NCBI GenBank assembly: GCA_030762175.1
Contig: CM060833.1
Location: forward strand, 155,803,501-155,867,500
Source of the DNA: Metallyticus violacea
Taxonomy: Eukaryota; Arthropoda; Insecta; Mantodea; Metallyticidae
Length of the DNA: 64,000 nucleotides
Reading direction: 5' to 3'
The position numbers were made by a program, and so were the translations under genes. The notes beneath the pieces were generated by a model, which worked only from the letters and a program-made list of their open reading frames with translations, had not been told where the DNA came from and did not search any database. Below are positions 27,466 to 40,681 of the stretch, one piece after another; the stretch's first letter is position 1, and the number at the start of each line of letters is the position of its first letter.

Positions 27466-28981
27466 ATAAATTATTATATCTAATCTAAAGTGATAATTAA
27501 ATAGGAATTTTTCCATACCTCTTGACAGTACCACATTGGGCTCTTGCACACAGTTACCAAGGATATGTTCTGTGGTCTGTTCATCCATTCAACACATACT
27601 TCTGTCAAACTCACCCATGCAACAGCTGTGAAATAGTACTCACTGCAACAAACGTAATGCTTCCATTAAGTGTGTAATTCTAACATCAGCTCTCTCACCT
27701 ACAGCAATATTGAGATAGCTACCACTAATGTAATATGTAATATGCACTGAATTATATGATAAAAAAAATAAATAATTTTATATGCTTAATGTATGGTAAT
27801 ATGGTTCCAAAGATTATAATTAATTTCCTGCAAAAAAATCAGGCAATGCTCTTTTTTGCAATTTACTCTTCAACTGTAAGCTACAAAGCTAAATATATTT
27901 ACATAAGCTATGACAATAAGTTTTATAGTAGAAAAATAAAGACCTACATGGTGTGCTGCAGTGCTATTGGTGGCTTAAGATCTCTTGTGCGTATATTTTT
28001 GGGATCAGCTAGGTCTGCTACCCAGAGAGAGATTTGTGGATTAGGTGTCCCAGGCTAGAAAAATATTAGAATAAAATATATTAAAATGCCACATTGTATA
28101 TTATCACTGTGAAAATTGCACAGACATCACTTTAATTATAAGTTAAATTATTTCATTAAAAATTAATTATAATCTTAGTAATGTAAAAAATAAGTTGATA
28201 TTATCGACATTTTAAATTTCCAAGCTGATGTGTTATGGTCTTAAGTTTTCCTACAATGAAAGTTTTGTTGACAATTATGAGCAGAAAAAGATTTGGTTTT
28301 GAAGCAAACCTTTGATCTTGAAACAGCACCTCAAATTTAGAATTTTGACAATATTGCCAACTGTGAAAGTCTTAGAAATAATAAAAATAGTTAACACTAC
28401 ATAATAAAAATTAAAAAATTATGCAATTTTTCAATCTGTGTAAATCAATATGCTGAAGCCTATAATTTTTTATTTTAGTTAAATACAATTTAATGTCTCA
28501 TTAATTTCCTCTGGAATAATAGAAAAGCATGATAGAGCACCCCAAAAAATGGAATGTAACTTTAGCACTTTGGGGCAGTTTTGCTCCAGGATTTTTGGTT
28601 TCCCCTACTCTACCACCTGCTTCATCCCCATTCTCTTTAACATCTTGAACAATACAGTTCACCATAATGCAAGTTACGTCAAGCTCAATGCCACCAGAAA
28701 GCATACAGCGAAGGCAGAAGGCTTGAGGCAGATGATGCAGCTCATATTGAGTGGGTGGAGATATAAGCATATCAGTTTGCAGTGAATGAGGTACAGTTCA
28801 TATTTGTGACCATATGACTACTTCAAAAAGTAAAACTTTACCCTCTTTTGTATGTTTTTATGTAATAAATGCAGTTAGTGATATAAGAAACAAAAGCATA
28901 AACTTTATATATGGAAGAATTAATAATAATAATAATAATAATAATAATGATGATGATGATAATAATAATAATAATAATAAC

Positions 28982-29042
<61 letters not shown>

Positions 29043-32000
29043 TTGCATTCTCTTATGTGCATGAAACTGAAACTCAAAAGTAAATACTTACCACTTCTGT
29101 TTTATAATTATATATGATTATTAATTTTTTAAGTTTAAATTTCTTACTGAAGAAAACAGCTGTCATAAAAGGGATGGCCCTACAAAATTACACAATTTTG
29201 TGAACGTGGGTGCCTGTATTCTTTTTGAATCCACAAAATTTTCAACATTGGGTGGAATGGAATTTGAAAGACAAATTTATAGGTTAGATCATAAATTATT
29301 GTCTGAATGTCTATATCTATGATGAGTTTAATAATTAGCAAATATATTAGCTACCAAACATTGCTATGTTCTTTGTAGCATTAGAAATCAAATTTTGAAA
29401 TTGTGCTCTGTCAAATTTTCTGTAAAACTGCATTATTGCACTAAGTTCTCTGAGCATGTATTATCAAAATTATTTTTATAGAGCGATTATATTTCATTTC
29501 TATGAGTTCTATTTTCATTAGTGCTTCATTAATTTTCATCTATATCTTATGAGAATGGAATAGCAAATACAGAAACCATGCCTTTAGTTTTTCACCATCA
29601 GTGAATCAAGTGATGACTTTGCCATCAAATGTTGCAGATCTTCTGCTTATACTTCGAGTAGTGAATTCTCAACTCATAAAGTAATGTGAGTCTAAGAAAG
29701 TGATGGAAATTCCTTGATTTTAACTGCTTCATCCCGTGATCCAACTTCATCTTAAAGGCAAAGATTAAATCCTATAGGTCTGTTATCATTTGATTTTTCC
29801 CTTGCAGTTTTACATTTGACATGGTTGAGGAACTCAACTAGTTTATCATATTCACCATTGATATGTGATATATGGGAGCAAGAACAGATGCACAGAGAGT
29901 GAAGCACTGTACACAAAAAGAATGAAAATATGTGATGGGATAATTATTGTAGCGTAGAATTATTGAGCACAATCTATGGGGCCTTTTCTAAGATTTTCTT
30001 GAAAATTGATGCCAATTACTGAGTAATGCTTAGGAGACTACCAATGTGGTTTTTGATCAAATAGATCCACCATAGTCCAGATTTTGGCAAATTATTATGG
30101 ATTGATATCCTTCAGCTATTTGTGAATTTTTACTAATTTGACAGTATTATCCATAGAAAGCTGTATGAGGCTATGGGAAAATTAAAGATCCCAGCTAAGA
30201 TCATAAGACTGGCAAGCATGGCCTTAAAAGATACAAAATGTATAGTGAAGTTTGAAGGAAAATGTATGAGGGATTTTGCAGTGAACCTGGGATTAATGCT
30301 AAGAAATCTACTGTCCACAATCCTCTTTATCATGCTGGGGAAAGACATTAGGAATGTAGAAGTGAATAACTCATGAGGCATCATTTCAATTGCTAGCGTA
30401 AAAACCTAGCTTATGATATGATACTGATATGAAGTCTCGAAGATTCCAAGATTTGAAACCTAGTGTGATAAGGTTAGAAAGTGCAAATGAAGAAATAGGA
30501 CTTAAAATAAACCAAGACAGTACTTAATACATGTACTCAACTTAGACTAGGTGTAGAGGGAAACTGCATTCTATATAGCTGAACGAACATAATTATGGGA
30601 AATGTAATATATTTTAAATAATTTTGAACTATACACTCACTGCAGATAACATGAAAAACAAAATTAGCAATGGTAGTGGAAGGTATTTTTTACTTTTAAG
30701 AGTTTTCAGATTATGTCATCTTATTAGACATATGAAAATTAAGATATACAGTATTGATAATGCTAATGGTGGCATATGACTCTAAGACTTGAACCCAATG
30801 AAGAACTCTGAGAAGATGGGAAAAAAAGATATTCAGGAGAATATGTGGTAATTTAACTCCATTTATCTCAAATATACATGTTGTCTTAAAAATCTGAAAT
30901 CATTGCCTTCCTTTGGATTTTAATTTCATTATTTTAACTTTATTCACAAAATTATCATGTTGTAATTTGCTCATAGAATCTGCACTTATACTGGAGAACT
31001 CACCTTTTCATTTTTGTAAAATTTATTATCTACCATTTAGTTAATGAAGAAATGCAAGCTAATATAATATAAGCAAAATCTATTAAAATGTCAGGAGACC
31101 CAACAATAAAATACAGTTAACTGCCAGTTTGCAATTATTAATCTGGAGGTCTTGGGTTTGAATCCCGGTCAAGTTAAGCTGTCTGGGTAAGATTTTTTCA
31201 GAGTTTTTTCTTGCCCTGAGAAGGTGCCAGATAGCTTTAAAGCACCAAAGACTTGTGAGTTCATTTGTATTATCATTAATTCATTTCATTCATGACTACA
31301 GACTTACACCTACAGTATTCAGGTCCAATCTACATATGTTGTTAGAAGACCATGCAATCAAAGCAACAATAAATAAAACATGAAAGAAAAAATCAAATGA
31401 CAAGAGAAGGCAGGGAACAGTTCTTACAACAGCTGAATGAACCATGGACTCTTTGCTCTATATCTACTTTATTCAACTTTTATTGCTAATTTCAGAGAAC
31501 ATCAACATTTATGAAGGGTAGAGTGCATTCACACATTTATATACTTTTAACTGTACTAAGTGTAGAAGTTAGAGAATGGTAATATTATACTCACTATAGA
31601 GAATGGTAATATTATATTCACTATATATGATGTAGTATCTCAAAGTGTAGGAAGGATTGTAACTGATAGATATGGAAAACTTATGGATGTACATACAGAA
31701 TTTCAAAACAGAGGATTTTGGGAAGAAATAAACCTAAGATTGGAAAATATTGAAGGGCAGAAACGTGTGAGAGAAAAGAGATTATTGAGATTTTATAGAG
31801 AAATAAAAATATAGTGGGGTAGGAAAAATATATAGACCAATGTGACAGGGCAGGTCAGGGGAAATTTGCATGGGCTAGAACTGCAGTTATGAATTTAAAA
31901 GGTTTAAGATATGATAAAGATGTGGAGAAATGCCCAATGTGTGAAGAAACAAATACAGATTTTCATTGTTTATTATATTGCAAGCAAACAAAGTTGAGGA

Positions 32001-35000
32001 GAGAACATGCTTGGCAAACAAAAATGGAAGAATTTAGATGGGGAAATATTAATTAGAAAGATTTTAACTATAAAAGGAGAGAAGAATATAAAAATGATAG
32101 GGAACTATTTGAGCAAAGTTAGAGAGAAATGGATAATAATAATTAAGAGGAAGATAGAGTGAAACATAACCTTAGAATTATAACAGGTCAAGATAAGTAT
32201 AAAAAAGGATAGGATAATACAGAATAAATATAATGACTATCAACACACTAATAACCCGGAGTTGTGTGTATTGGGATCAGGCTGTTAACAAGTAACACTA
32301 AGAAGAAAATATTTAGAGGAGATAAATAAGATTAGTGTTATTTTATTTTTAGATCTTATTTTTTATTGGATTGTTAACTTATGTATATTTGATATATCAT
32401 GTAGTTTGAGATGTATTTTTAATTTCAATTTCAATAGAATAATTGATCAACTCTCTCAGATATTCCAGTAGGAAAATGCTGATGAGCTGAGGACAAGGGT
32501 TCATAATCAGTTAAATAAGCAAGATTAGAAGACAATATATTGAAAATGTATAATTTCTTAATTGATGTAAATTATGAAGTTATGAAATGGGTTATAAAGG
32601 TAGGAAGGAAAATTAAATTTAATTGTAATGTTATTTGCTGAAATAAAATTCATTCATATATAATGGTATTATGCATCTTTTAACAGAAAGTGTATATATA
32701 CTTCCCCTGATTCATTTTTCACAAATTAAGTTTAGCTATCCAATTTGTCTACTTTTATTTCAAATACATAATGTTTTTTAAGATCTATGACTATATTTGT
32801 TTCAGTAAAAGGTCAAAAGAAGGCATATTTAAGGATGAATTCTTGAATACTCAGAGTCTATTTAGTAGCTAAAAATCCATACATTTTATTCACAAATTTT
32901 CAAATTTTTTCTTTATGTTCAATTTCTCAAATATTTGCAGAAGTAGAGATTGTGATAATGATGATATCAGTATGATGGTAGTATTAGCGGTTGGTGGTAG
33001 TAATTTAAATTTTGTTAATTTTTCATTCCAAAGAAGTTTGTTATTGTACAAACTCTACTGAAAAGAACCTTAGGATATCGAAGACTTCGTATCTCGGGAT
33101 ATAGCTTGCCCTCATCCTGAACACCAAACCAGGGGAAACGCTGCTCCTCTACCAATGAATCATTAAATGTTGCATATAGCAGGAGATGACCATCATCTGA
33201 CATCCATAATGCTTGGTTACTCCCTAGTACCTCCTCTGCAACACAAGATCAGAAACATTAATTACAATAAAGCATTATATAAATATTCAGAGTAACCTGC
33301 TTAAAACACCAATAAAAGAAATGGCTAGAACTTAAAATGTGTATCCTAAAGAGACCCCAGGTTTGGTAGTGCAGATCTTGCAATTTATATGACATTAGTA
33401 ATCATGGAAATTCACATTGAGAAATGATTAAAATAATAATAAGCTCTTAATTTTATAAAGCTATTTGGTTGATTGATCAGAAAATTTTATGTGTTCTTTA
33501 ATTAACAGAAACAAAGTCTGTGAAGCATATATTGCCAATTTCTTGGAGAATACAGTATTCAAAGACATGATTCCATTCCTGACTTAAGAGAAAAATGGCC
33601 TGGTATACCAACTTCAAGCAAACAGGAACCTTGGTAAGTACTCTAAGAAAATTTTTTCTGAAAATATCATTGAACGCATTACAAGAAGCCCAAAAAAATC
33701 AATGCGAAAAGGTGGTTTGCAACTTTAGTTTCCTCTTACAACATTCATAATATTGTGCACAAGCATTTAAAATTTAAATTAAGACAAAAGGCTGGATTAG
33801 GTTGCAAATGTCTGGGACAAAATTACAAAGATAATTCCTACTTAGGTCAAGTATGTTTATTTTTCTGACAAATGCACATCAGGAAGGGTCACAGATAAGT
33901 TGTAGAATCTGGGAAAGCAATGATCTACATGTTGTGTTTGAACATGAATGTGATTTGCCCAAAATTAGTGTTTATTGTGTGACTAAATGAAAAAAATCCC
34001 TTATTTTTTGCTGAATCTATAACTGGACATTTGTGATTTATTTGTAGCATTGCAACTGTCAACCTGTTCTCATAAGCCACAGATACAGTCACTGCAAGTT
34101 CTAGACATGCTTGCTTGGCACAACATAGAACTCAGGAAATACTGAAGTCTATTAGGATTAAAATTGCAACTCTTAATGTATCAGAAAAAGTTAAGCTTCA
34201 GTTATATAATTTTTCATTTAACAGCTACAGCCATTTCTTTTATGGGTGTTTTAATTGGGACACTTTGTATATATATATATATAATAAAACATTATGTAAT
34301 ATATACATTATGTATGAATTATATATAAAATAAAAAATGAAGTAACTCTTGGAACAATATAGCTAAACTAACAGGAACTAGAGAAACAGAAAATGATAAA
34401 AACTGAAAAATACAAACACACACACACACACACATACACATATATATACACATATTTATATACTCCAGCATTTTGTAATCTGAGCACTATTTTTTTGTTT
34501 ATATGCAAGGACAAGTATTACTGTGGTTTCAAAATTAGAATTCATGAGTGCTGTCCAGAGAGAAAGCTACAAAAACCATATCTGCATAATCCACTCTATG
34601 CAAGAAATCCTAAATTATCTCTATTTCCACAATAGAATTTCTTATATTTCTAATATGGCCTAGCTAACTCTGAGAACTCATTCTATGCCAGTGAAACAGA
34701 TTCCTTTTTGTGATAAGACCATCTTTAGGCCTGTTACCCAAAGTGAAGTGATGATGATTATAGAAAAAGGGAACATTTAGCTTAATTTGTGAACAGGATT
34801 CAAATTAATAAATGTTAAATTAGGTAAATCCTTTGATCTGTGCATATAGAGGAGAGAAAGAGTACTTCCCACTCATAGCCATAGATGCTGACTCCTAGGG
34901 GGCCTTTCCAGTTATTGAAGAAGGGGTCAAGCCTCCCCCCATTATTTCCAAAGGTTGGTGATAATATCAACATATATTTCGTTTTTATTTTAAATGTGTT

Positions 35001-38000
35001 ATATTTAATAAAAGATTGGTTTGTGAGGAATTTTCCTAAAAGGCTTTCATTATTCAAGCAGTTACCTGGCGATGATACGGTTAACATAAGGCTACTCTGC
35101 AGGCAGTTCTCACCAGGTACTTTACTTCTTTAATTCCAATTATGAGCAATTGTTCTGTTTCTTGAAGAACTGTCAAAAACAAACTCATCAGATGTAGGTT
35201 TTAAAGCAAATGTTTTGTCTTCAAATGCATTCATTTAATTTATATTTCTACTTGTGTGTGTATTGTGCAAGATATTTTATCACGCTGATGCAGTTAACAC
35301 TGTTTGGCAGAAGAAAACACAGAGCTTTCTTACAACATATTTTTAGGTTCAGCATCTGGCACATATGTTGTCAAATATCAGATTCACTTACACATTTTGG
35401 GAAGAAATAATAAAAAGTGTCCATCTCTTCACTAGAATTAGAAACATATTTTAATGAAAGCCTAACAAACATCTGTCACCATAATTAATTTCTTGTGAGT
35501 AACTAATCAGTTATACAAAGAGCTGGTTATGTTTTGGTGGCAGCTTAAAATGGTGATTACATTAAGATGTCTCTGTCCCTCTTGTGATCTTAAGTACTTC
35601 TTCAGCCTTCTTAGATTCAGGAATGATCTTACAGATATACAAGTCATAATCAGAACATTTAAAATGAGTCATCAAATTTGGTTGCTCTGAAAGAATTTCA
35701 GGCATACAGCTATCATCAGTTTTCAGAAACTGTATAACTGATGAGGAAAAGTTATCTAGGGAGTTCATGTTCACCTTTGATTCCAAAATGTCCACATGTT
35801 GTGATGCAATGTCAACCTGTCAGGACAACTGGCAATATCTGAAATATCAACACTTTTATTAGTGGTGAATTGTTCAGTGTGGGAGTGTAAGTTATTTGCT
35901 TTTATACAATTCTATTTTTGTTTATTTCATTTAGGAATTAAACAATCTAAAACTAATAGATGAGAAGCACCACTTTTAAATCTAGATAGAAAAACTAAAC
36001 TTAAACATCAATTAATTAAGAACATTAGTGGGTACAAATTTTTAGAGATGGCAAAGCTGTGGGAAGCACTTACAGAATCTAATATTTTTGGAGTGCAGCT
36101 TTGGTGTGGTAGCTATGGTTCTTGATTAAGTTTTTGTTTCTTAAAATGTGTTTACTGATTTGCAATTTTTCAATTTATAATGGTTCTTTTTAAGGTCTTA
36201 ATTGATTTATATTGGTTTGCATGTTTTCAGTTCATAGATCTTTTAAATTAAAATCTAATATATTTATTGAACTAATGCATTTATTTTATTTCAGTTTACT
36301 ACATATCATAAACTTGTTACTTTATTTTAATTTGTCTGTTTATTGATGCATACAATTAATAGAGATATACTTTTTTATATTAAAATGAGCATTTACAAAC
36401 TTTGTCTTTCAGTTGATGTCATTGACATGTATATTTAAAAATCTCATAATATATTACAGAAGTCAGCACCTATGCTTACAGTCCTTTTCTTCATCATTGG
36501 TAATGGTATCACACAAAAGATAAGTGTGATCCACTATTCTTTTCAATTCAAAACCATTTTGGGTAAAAAGTAATGCCTTGCATTTGGTGAAACAAAAAGT
36601 TATATATGTTTGATGGGTCAACAAAAGTGTGCAAAAGTGACTCCCAAAATACATGACTATTCTTATAGATTTCAGTTGCAAGTACAAACCAAAATTTATG
36701 CTAACTTGGCTTTTATTTACTTTTCAGCTCAAAATCATTCCAAACTATAGTAGGCCAATGAGGAAACTAGTTGGCAGCAGACAAAACACCTTGTCACTCT
36801 GTAACACATTGTTGAACATCTTAATATTCATTAAATGTGAATATTAATATCTCATAGACTCCCTCTTTAAATTTCGTTTCGCTGAGTTGAAGAATTTGTC
36901 ATTCAGGTGGGTACTGAAATGTTGATCTAATTCGGTCTACTATTTTATGAATTTTTTCACTACTCCAAGTTTAGGGTGTAGGGTTGCTAGCAGGGTTTTA
37001 TACTTTTGCCATTGCTGAATTCTCTCTGACTTTCAGAGACTTCTGTCTGATTTCACATTATTAGAAATCTTTGCTTAGCTACTCCATTCTCTTTAAAACA
37101 ACAGTATTCTGGATATCCCAGCTGCAGAGCCATCAACACAGACACTATTTTCAAGTCCCTGCAGAGATGCTGATCTTATTTATTCTGTTGATACTCCAAC
37201 AACGAACTGATTTCTAATATGCCTCGAAACTGATTTTTAACAATTCTAGAAATACTTACTATTTTTATAGGTCATGCATACATCAGGCCATCACTGTCTA
37301 GAAGTTGCGCTATTGCAAAAGTTGATGGGCGTATGGTCAAAACAAGAAAGCTAAATCAAGTACTTCCAAAGTTTGCTACATTTAAGTTAACTAGCAGACT
37401 GCAAGGGAGAACTGGAATCACTGAACATTGAAGACAGTGCTTGTCACTTCCAACAAATTAATCTCTCAAATAGGAAGATATAAATTTATCATTCATTAAT
37501 ATAATTTGGAGGGAAAGGCTGCAGCCATGCAGCTTATGCCTTCACAAGCTGCCCCTTCTTAAATGCTGACATCTTACAAAAGTGTTATGTGATACCAAAA
37601 CAGCAGTAAATAATTATTAATTAAAGTTATATCTGTCAAAAATAATTTTTATGTAGTAAAAATAATTCAGTTTCAATTAAAGATGTACTAATTAACTTAA
37701 ATGAAAATTAATTATAAATGCAACTGTTTTGCTGATATTATTCCCAAAATAAGACTAAAGAAATACCACCATGGTTGGAGGTAGCAATAGTACTAATGGA
37801 GATCCAGGGTTCGAGTCCCGGTCCGGTCACCTTGTCTGGATAAAGCTTTTTAAAAAATTTACCTTAGAATGCAAGATAACTTTAAGGCTTCAAAGAAAGC
37901 AATATACTATATTGTGGTATTTTTCATTTCATGTGTCGAACTACAATACACATATTTAACAAGCAAAAACACAATTGAGCTCTGGATCACAGAAGTATAT

Positions 38001-40642
38001 AAAACACTTGGAGTTTGTGTGTGTATTTTAGCAAAGTTTAGTGTGAGAGATGTGCTGATTCTTATGAAAATTTGCATTTTTTCACTTAGATTAAGTATAG
38101 GCTTTTTTCTGCTTTTCTGTTTGCCAGCTCCATGGACTTTTATATGTAGAAATTTGCCCAGAATTTATCAAGAGTGTATGACCGTAGCCATCTTGTAGGC
38201 AAAGGCTTGACTTACCTTCATATAGCCAATCCGGAACACCATTGCTGACAACTCCAGGAATAGCGTTATTGGTCACTCTGTATGACTGACCCCCTCTCGG
38301 ACTCAAGAGATAATATATATCATAGTTATAAACCATGATGAGGGAGTGACCTCGGGGTGCCCAATCTGCATGCAACAGGAAGGGATGGCCTTCTTCTTCT
38401 GGTGTTGGTGTCAGAGGAAACGTATCCCTTTCAGAAAACAACAAACATTTTATTAACTGCTATATATAAAATATAGAATTTTATATACTTTACTTATAAA
38501 TAATGCTTCTTTATGTTATATAAATGCCTATTTGTCCCTTTTAATACTTTGTTCTGATATATTTTAGTTCTTAACAAGTAAATTTTTCCATTCCGGGCTT
38601 CCTGTTTACGTCTATCATTTACGGCTAATAAAAATTACTTGAATACCCCTAATATTGTGAATAAATACGTAAATTGGCATGAAGTGTACCTTAGAATTAA
38701 TATTATATTTTTGATACAATATTAGGAGTATTCAATATTTTCTGTGTATTACCATTAATTTCATTCACACATGTATGTTGCAATATAAATAGTCTTAATG
38801 TTATTTCTATGGTGTTTGAAACGATTTTACTTTTCAAGCAACAGAGCTGTTTCAAAGATACTTGTTCCTAAAACAAATGTTTTTAATAATACATACATCG
38901 AAAGAACCACTTAATCATATTCTTACTGAATTACCTTTATGTTACAATTCTAAATCAAATTAAATTAGTTGTATGCAATTAAAATAGTCTTTGTTTGGAA
39001 AACATAAATATCATTAGATTTATCCTCTAAAAACAGTACACTATGCCAGGATTGGTCTTGTTAACTTAAAGAACAGAAACATTTGTTGACATTTTTTACA
39101 TTTTAAGAGTAACTTTCAGGGTAAAGGCGCTTTATGGATTCAACAAATGAGTATTTAAAAATATCCTAAACTCTTACTGTTTCTGACTTGGGAATATCCT
39201 AACATAATTTCTCTACTCCTTGTAATGACCTTTACCCATGTTTCCTTTATTCATAAAAATGAAATAGTTCAGAGAAAGAAAGTTTTTTGTTGAATAAGGC
39301 AGCTGAAGCAGATTTTTTTAGTAATCCCAAGTTGGGCGCCATGTTTGAAGCGATTTCGTGTAATGGCCCCTCACAGCGGTAGATGTGGGTAGGGGTTGGC
39401 GATGCCGACTCCACGCTGTTTGCCTCAATTTTCAAGCAGTCTTGTTGGTGATAATGTTGATTGCCTCATTTATTGCCTGTGCTTCAGCGACATCTCAGGG
39501 TATTTGTGTTTTGTTGAGTCCGTGCTCAGCGGACTTGGAGAGGATATTAGTTGTCATAATAATTACACGACGTAACATTATACACTTTGTAGTTTACTAA
39601 TAGTAGTGTTCTTTTACAATAGCAGGTGTTTCTGAGCATAACCGAATTTAGGATAATGACCTTGGCCTACATTCAGTCTTGTTAAAGTTACTTCTCGGCT
39701 GAGAAGATATTAGCGATGTGACTTTTATCTTGTGGACTTCACCTATTCCCGCGTTGGGGTCACCGACCTGCTAATTATCATATGTAAACGTTCCGCGATT
39801 CACACGGCATTGAAGTATTGATTTTCTACTCAAGCGAGCCATCAACATATTAACTCTCTACTTCAGCGATGAAACCCATACGCCCGCACGTTGGTCATAT
39901 CCTCAGCAATAAGAGACATACACCGAAAAACCAAAGACTTCAGCAGTGCCTCTCAAAAACTTTAGGAACTGTCTCTATATATATTTCACAAAACTCCTAT
40001 CCACGTGGTTTCTAAACTACTACTCTCTCTACTATGAACTACTCTCAGCTTGCAGCTGGGTCGTTAAAAAAACAAAGTTTGTGTTTCTCATTCCCGTTTT
40101 GGTTACTTCAGCAATTTCGTAATCCTAAACTGCTCCATGCTAGGCCCTGAGTTACAGTGAACTATTACCACCTGACAAAAGTCTTATTCTAAAAAGACGC
40201 AATAAAACATCTACTTAATATTTAAACTATAAATTATGTGATATAAAATATAATAAAATGTTTGCAATACGTGTATGTTACATTAGCATTTTAACGGAGG
40301 CCGGAGACAAGGTTTCACAGCATTTAACACTAGAACCGCCGGAACTAGTTATGTGCTTAAAAAGGCCGATGCGGTCAATTTGACCGCTGCTGTTAGCGCA
40401 CACAGGTTATAAACAAAACAATCAACACAATGGTACTATAATGCATAAACTATGTTTAGTAATAAAATCACAGGAATTCAAGTTAATAAAGTGTAATATG
40501 CATGCTTCTGTACTATTATTATAGAAACTTTACAAGTTTGAGTTTGTTTCTTCACTTCCTTTTCTCACACTGCTTTGAGGATATCCAAAACACAATTTTT
40601 GACTCGATGTGGTTGTTAATATATCAATTTAAATTCATTTAT

Positions 40643-40681
<39 letters not shown>

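Noticed and set aside
27388..27588. Minus-strand 66-codon frame (MDEQTTEHILGNC) resembling a LINE zinc knuckle
   Set aside because: The other register gives a conserved DPP-family exon with matching splice phases on both sides, so this frame is a shadow.
28814..29117. Poly-Asn, poly-Ile and poly-Met open frames
   Set aside because: They are translations of the (AAT)n microsatellite.
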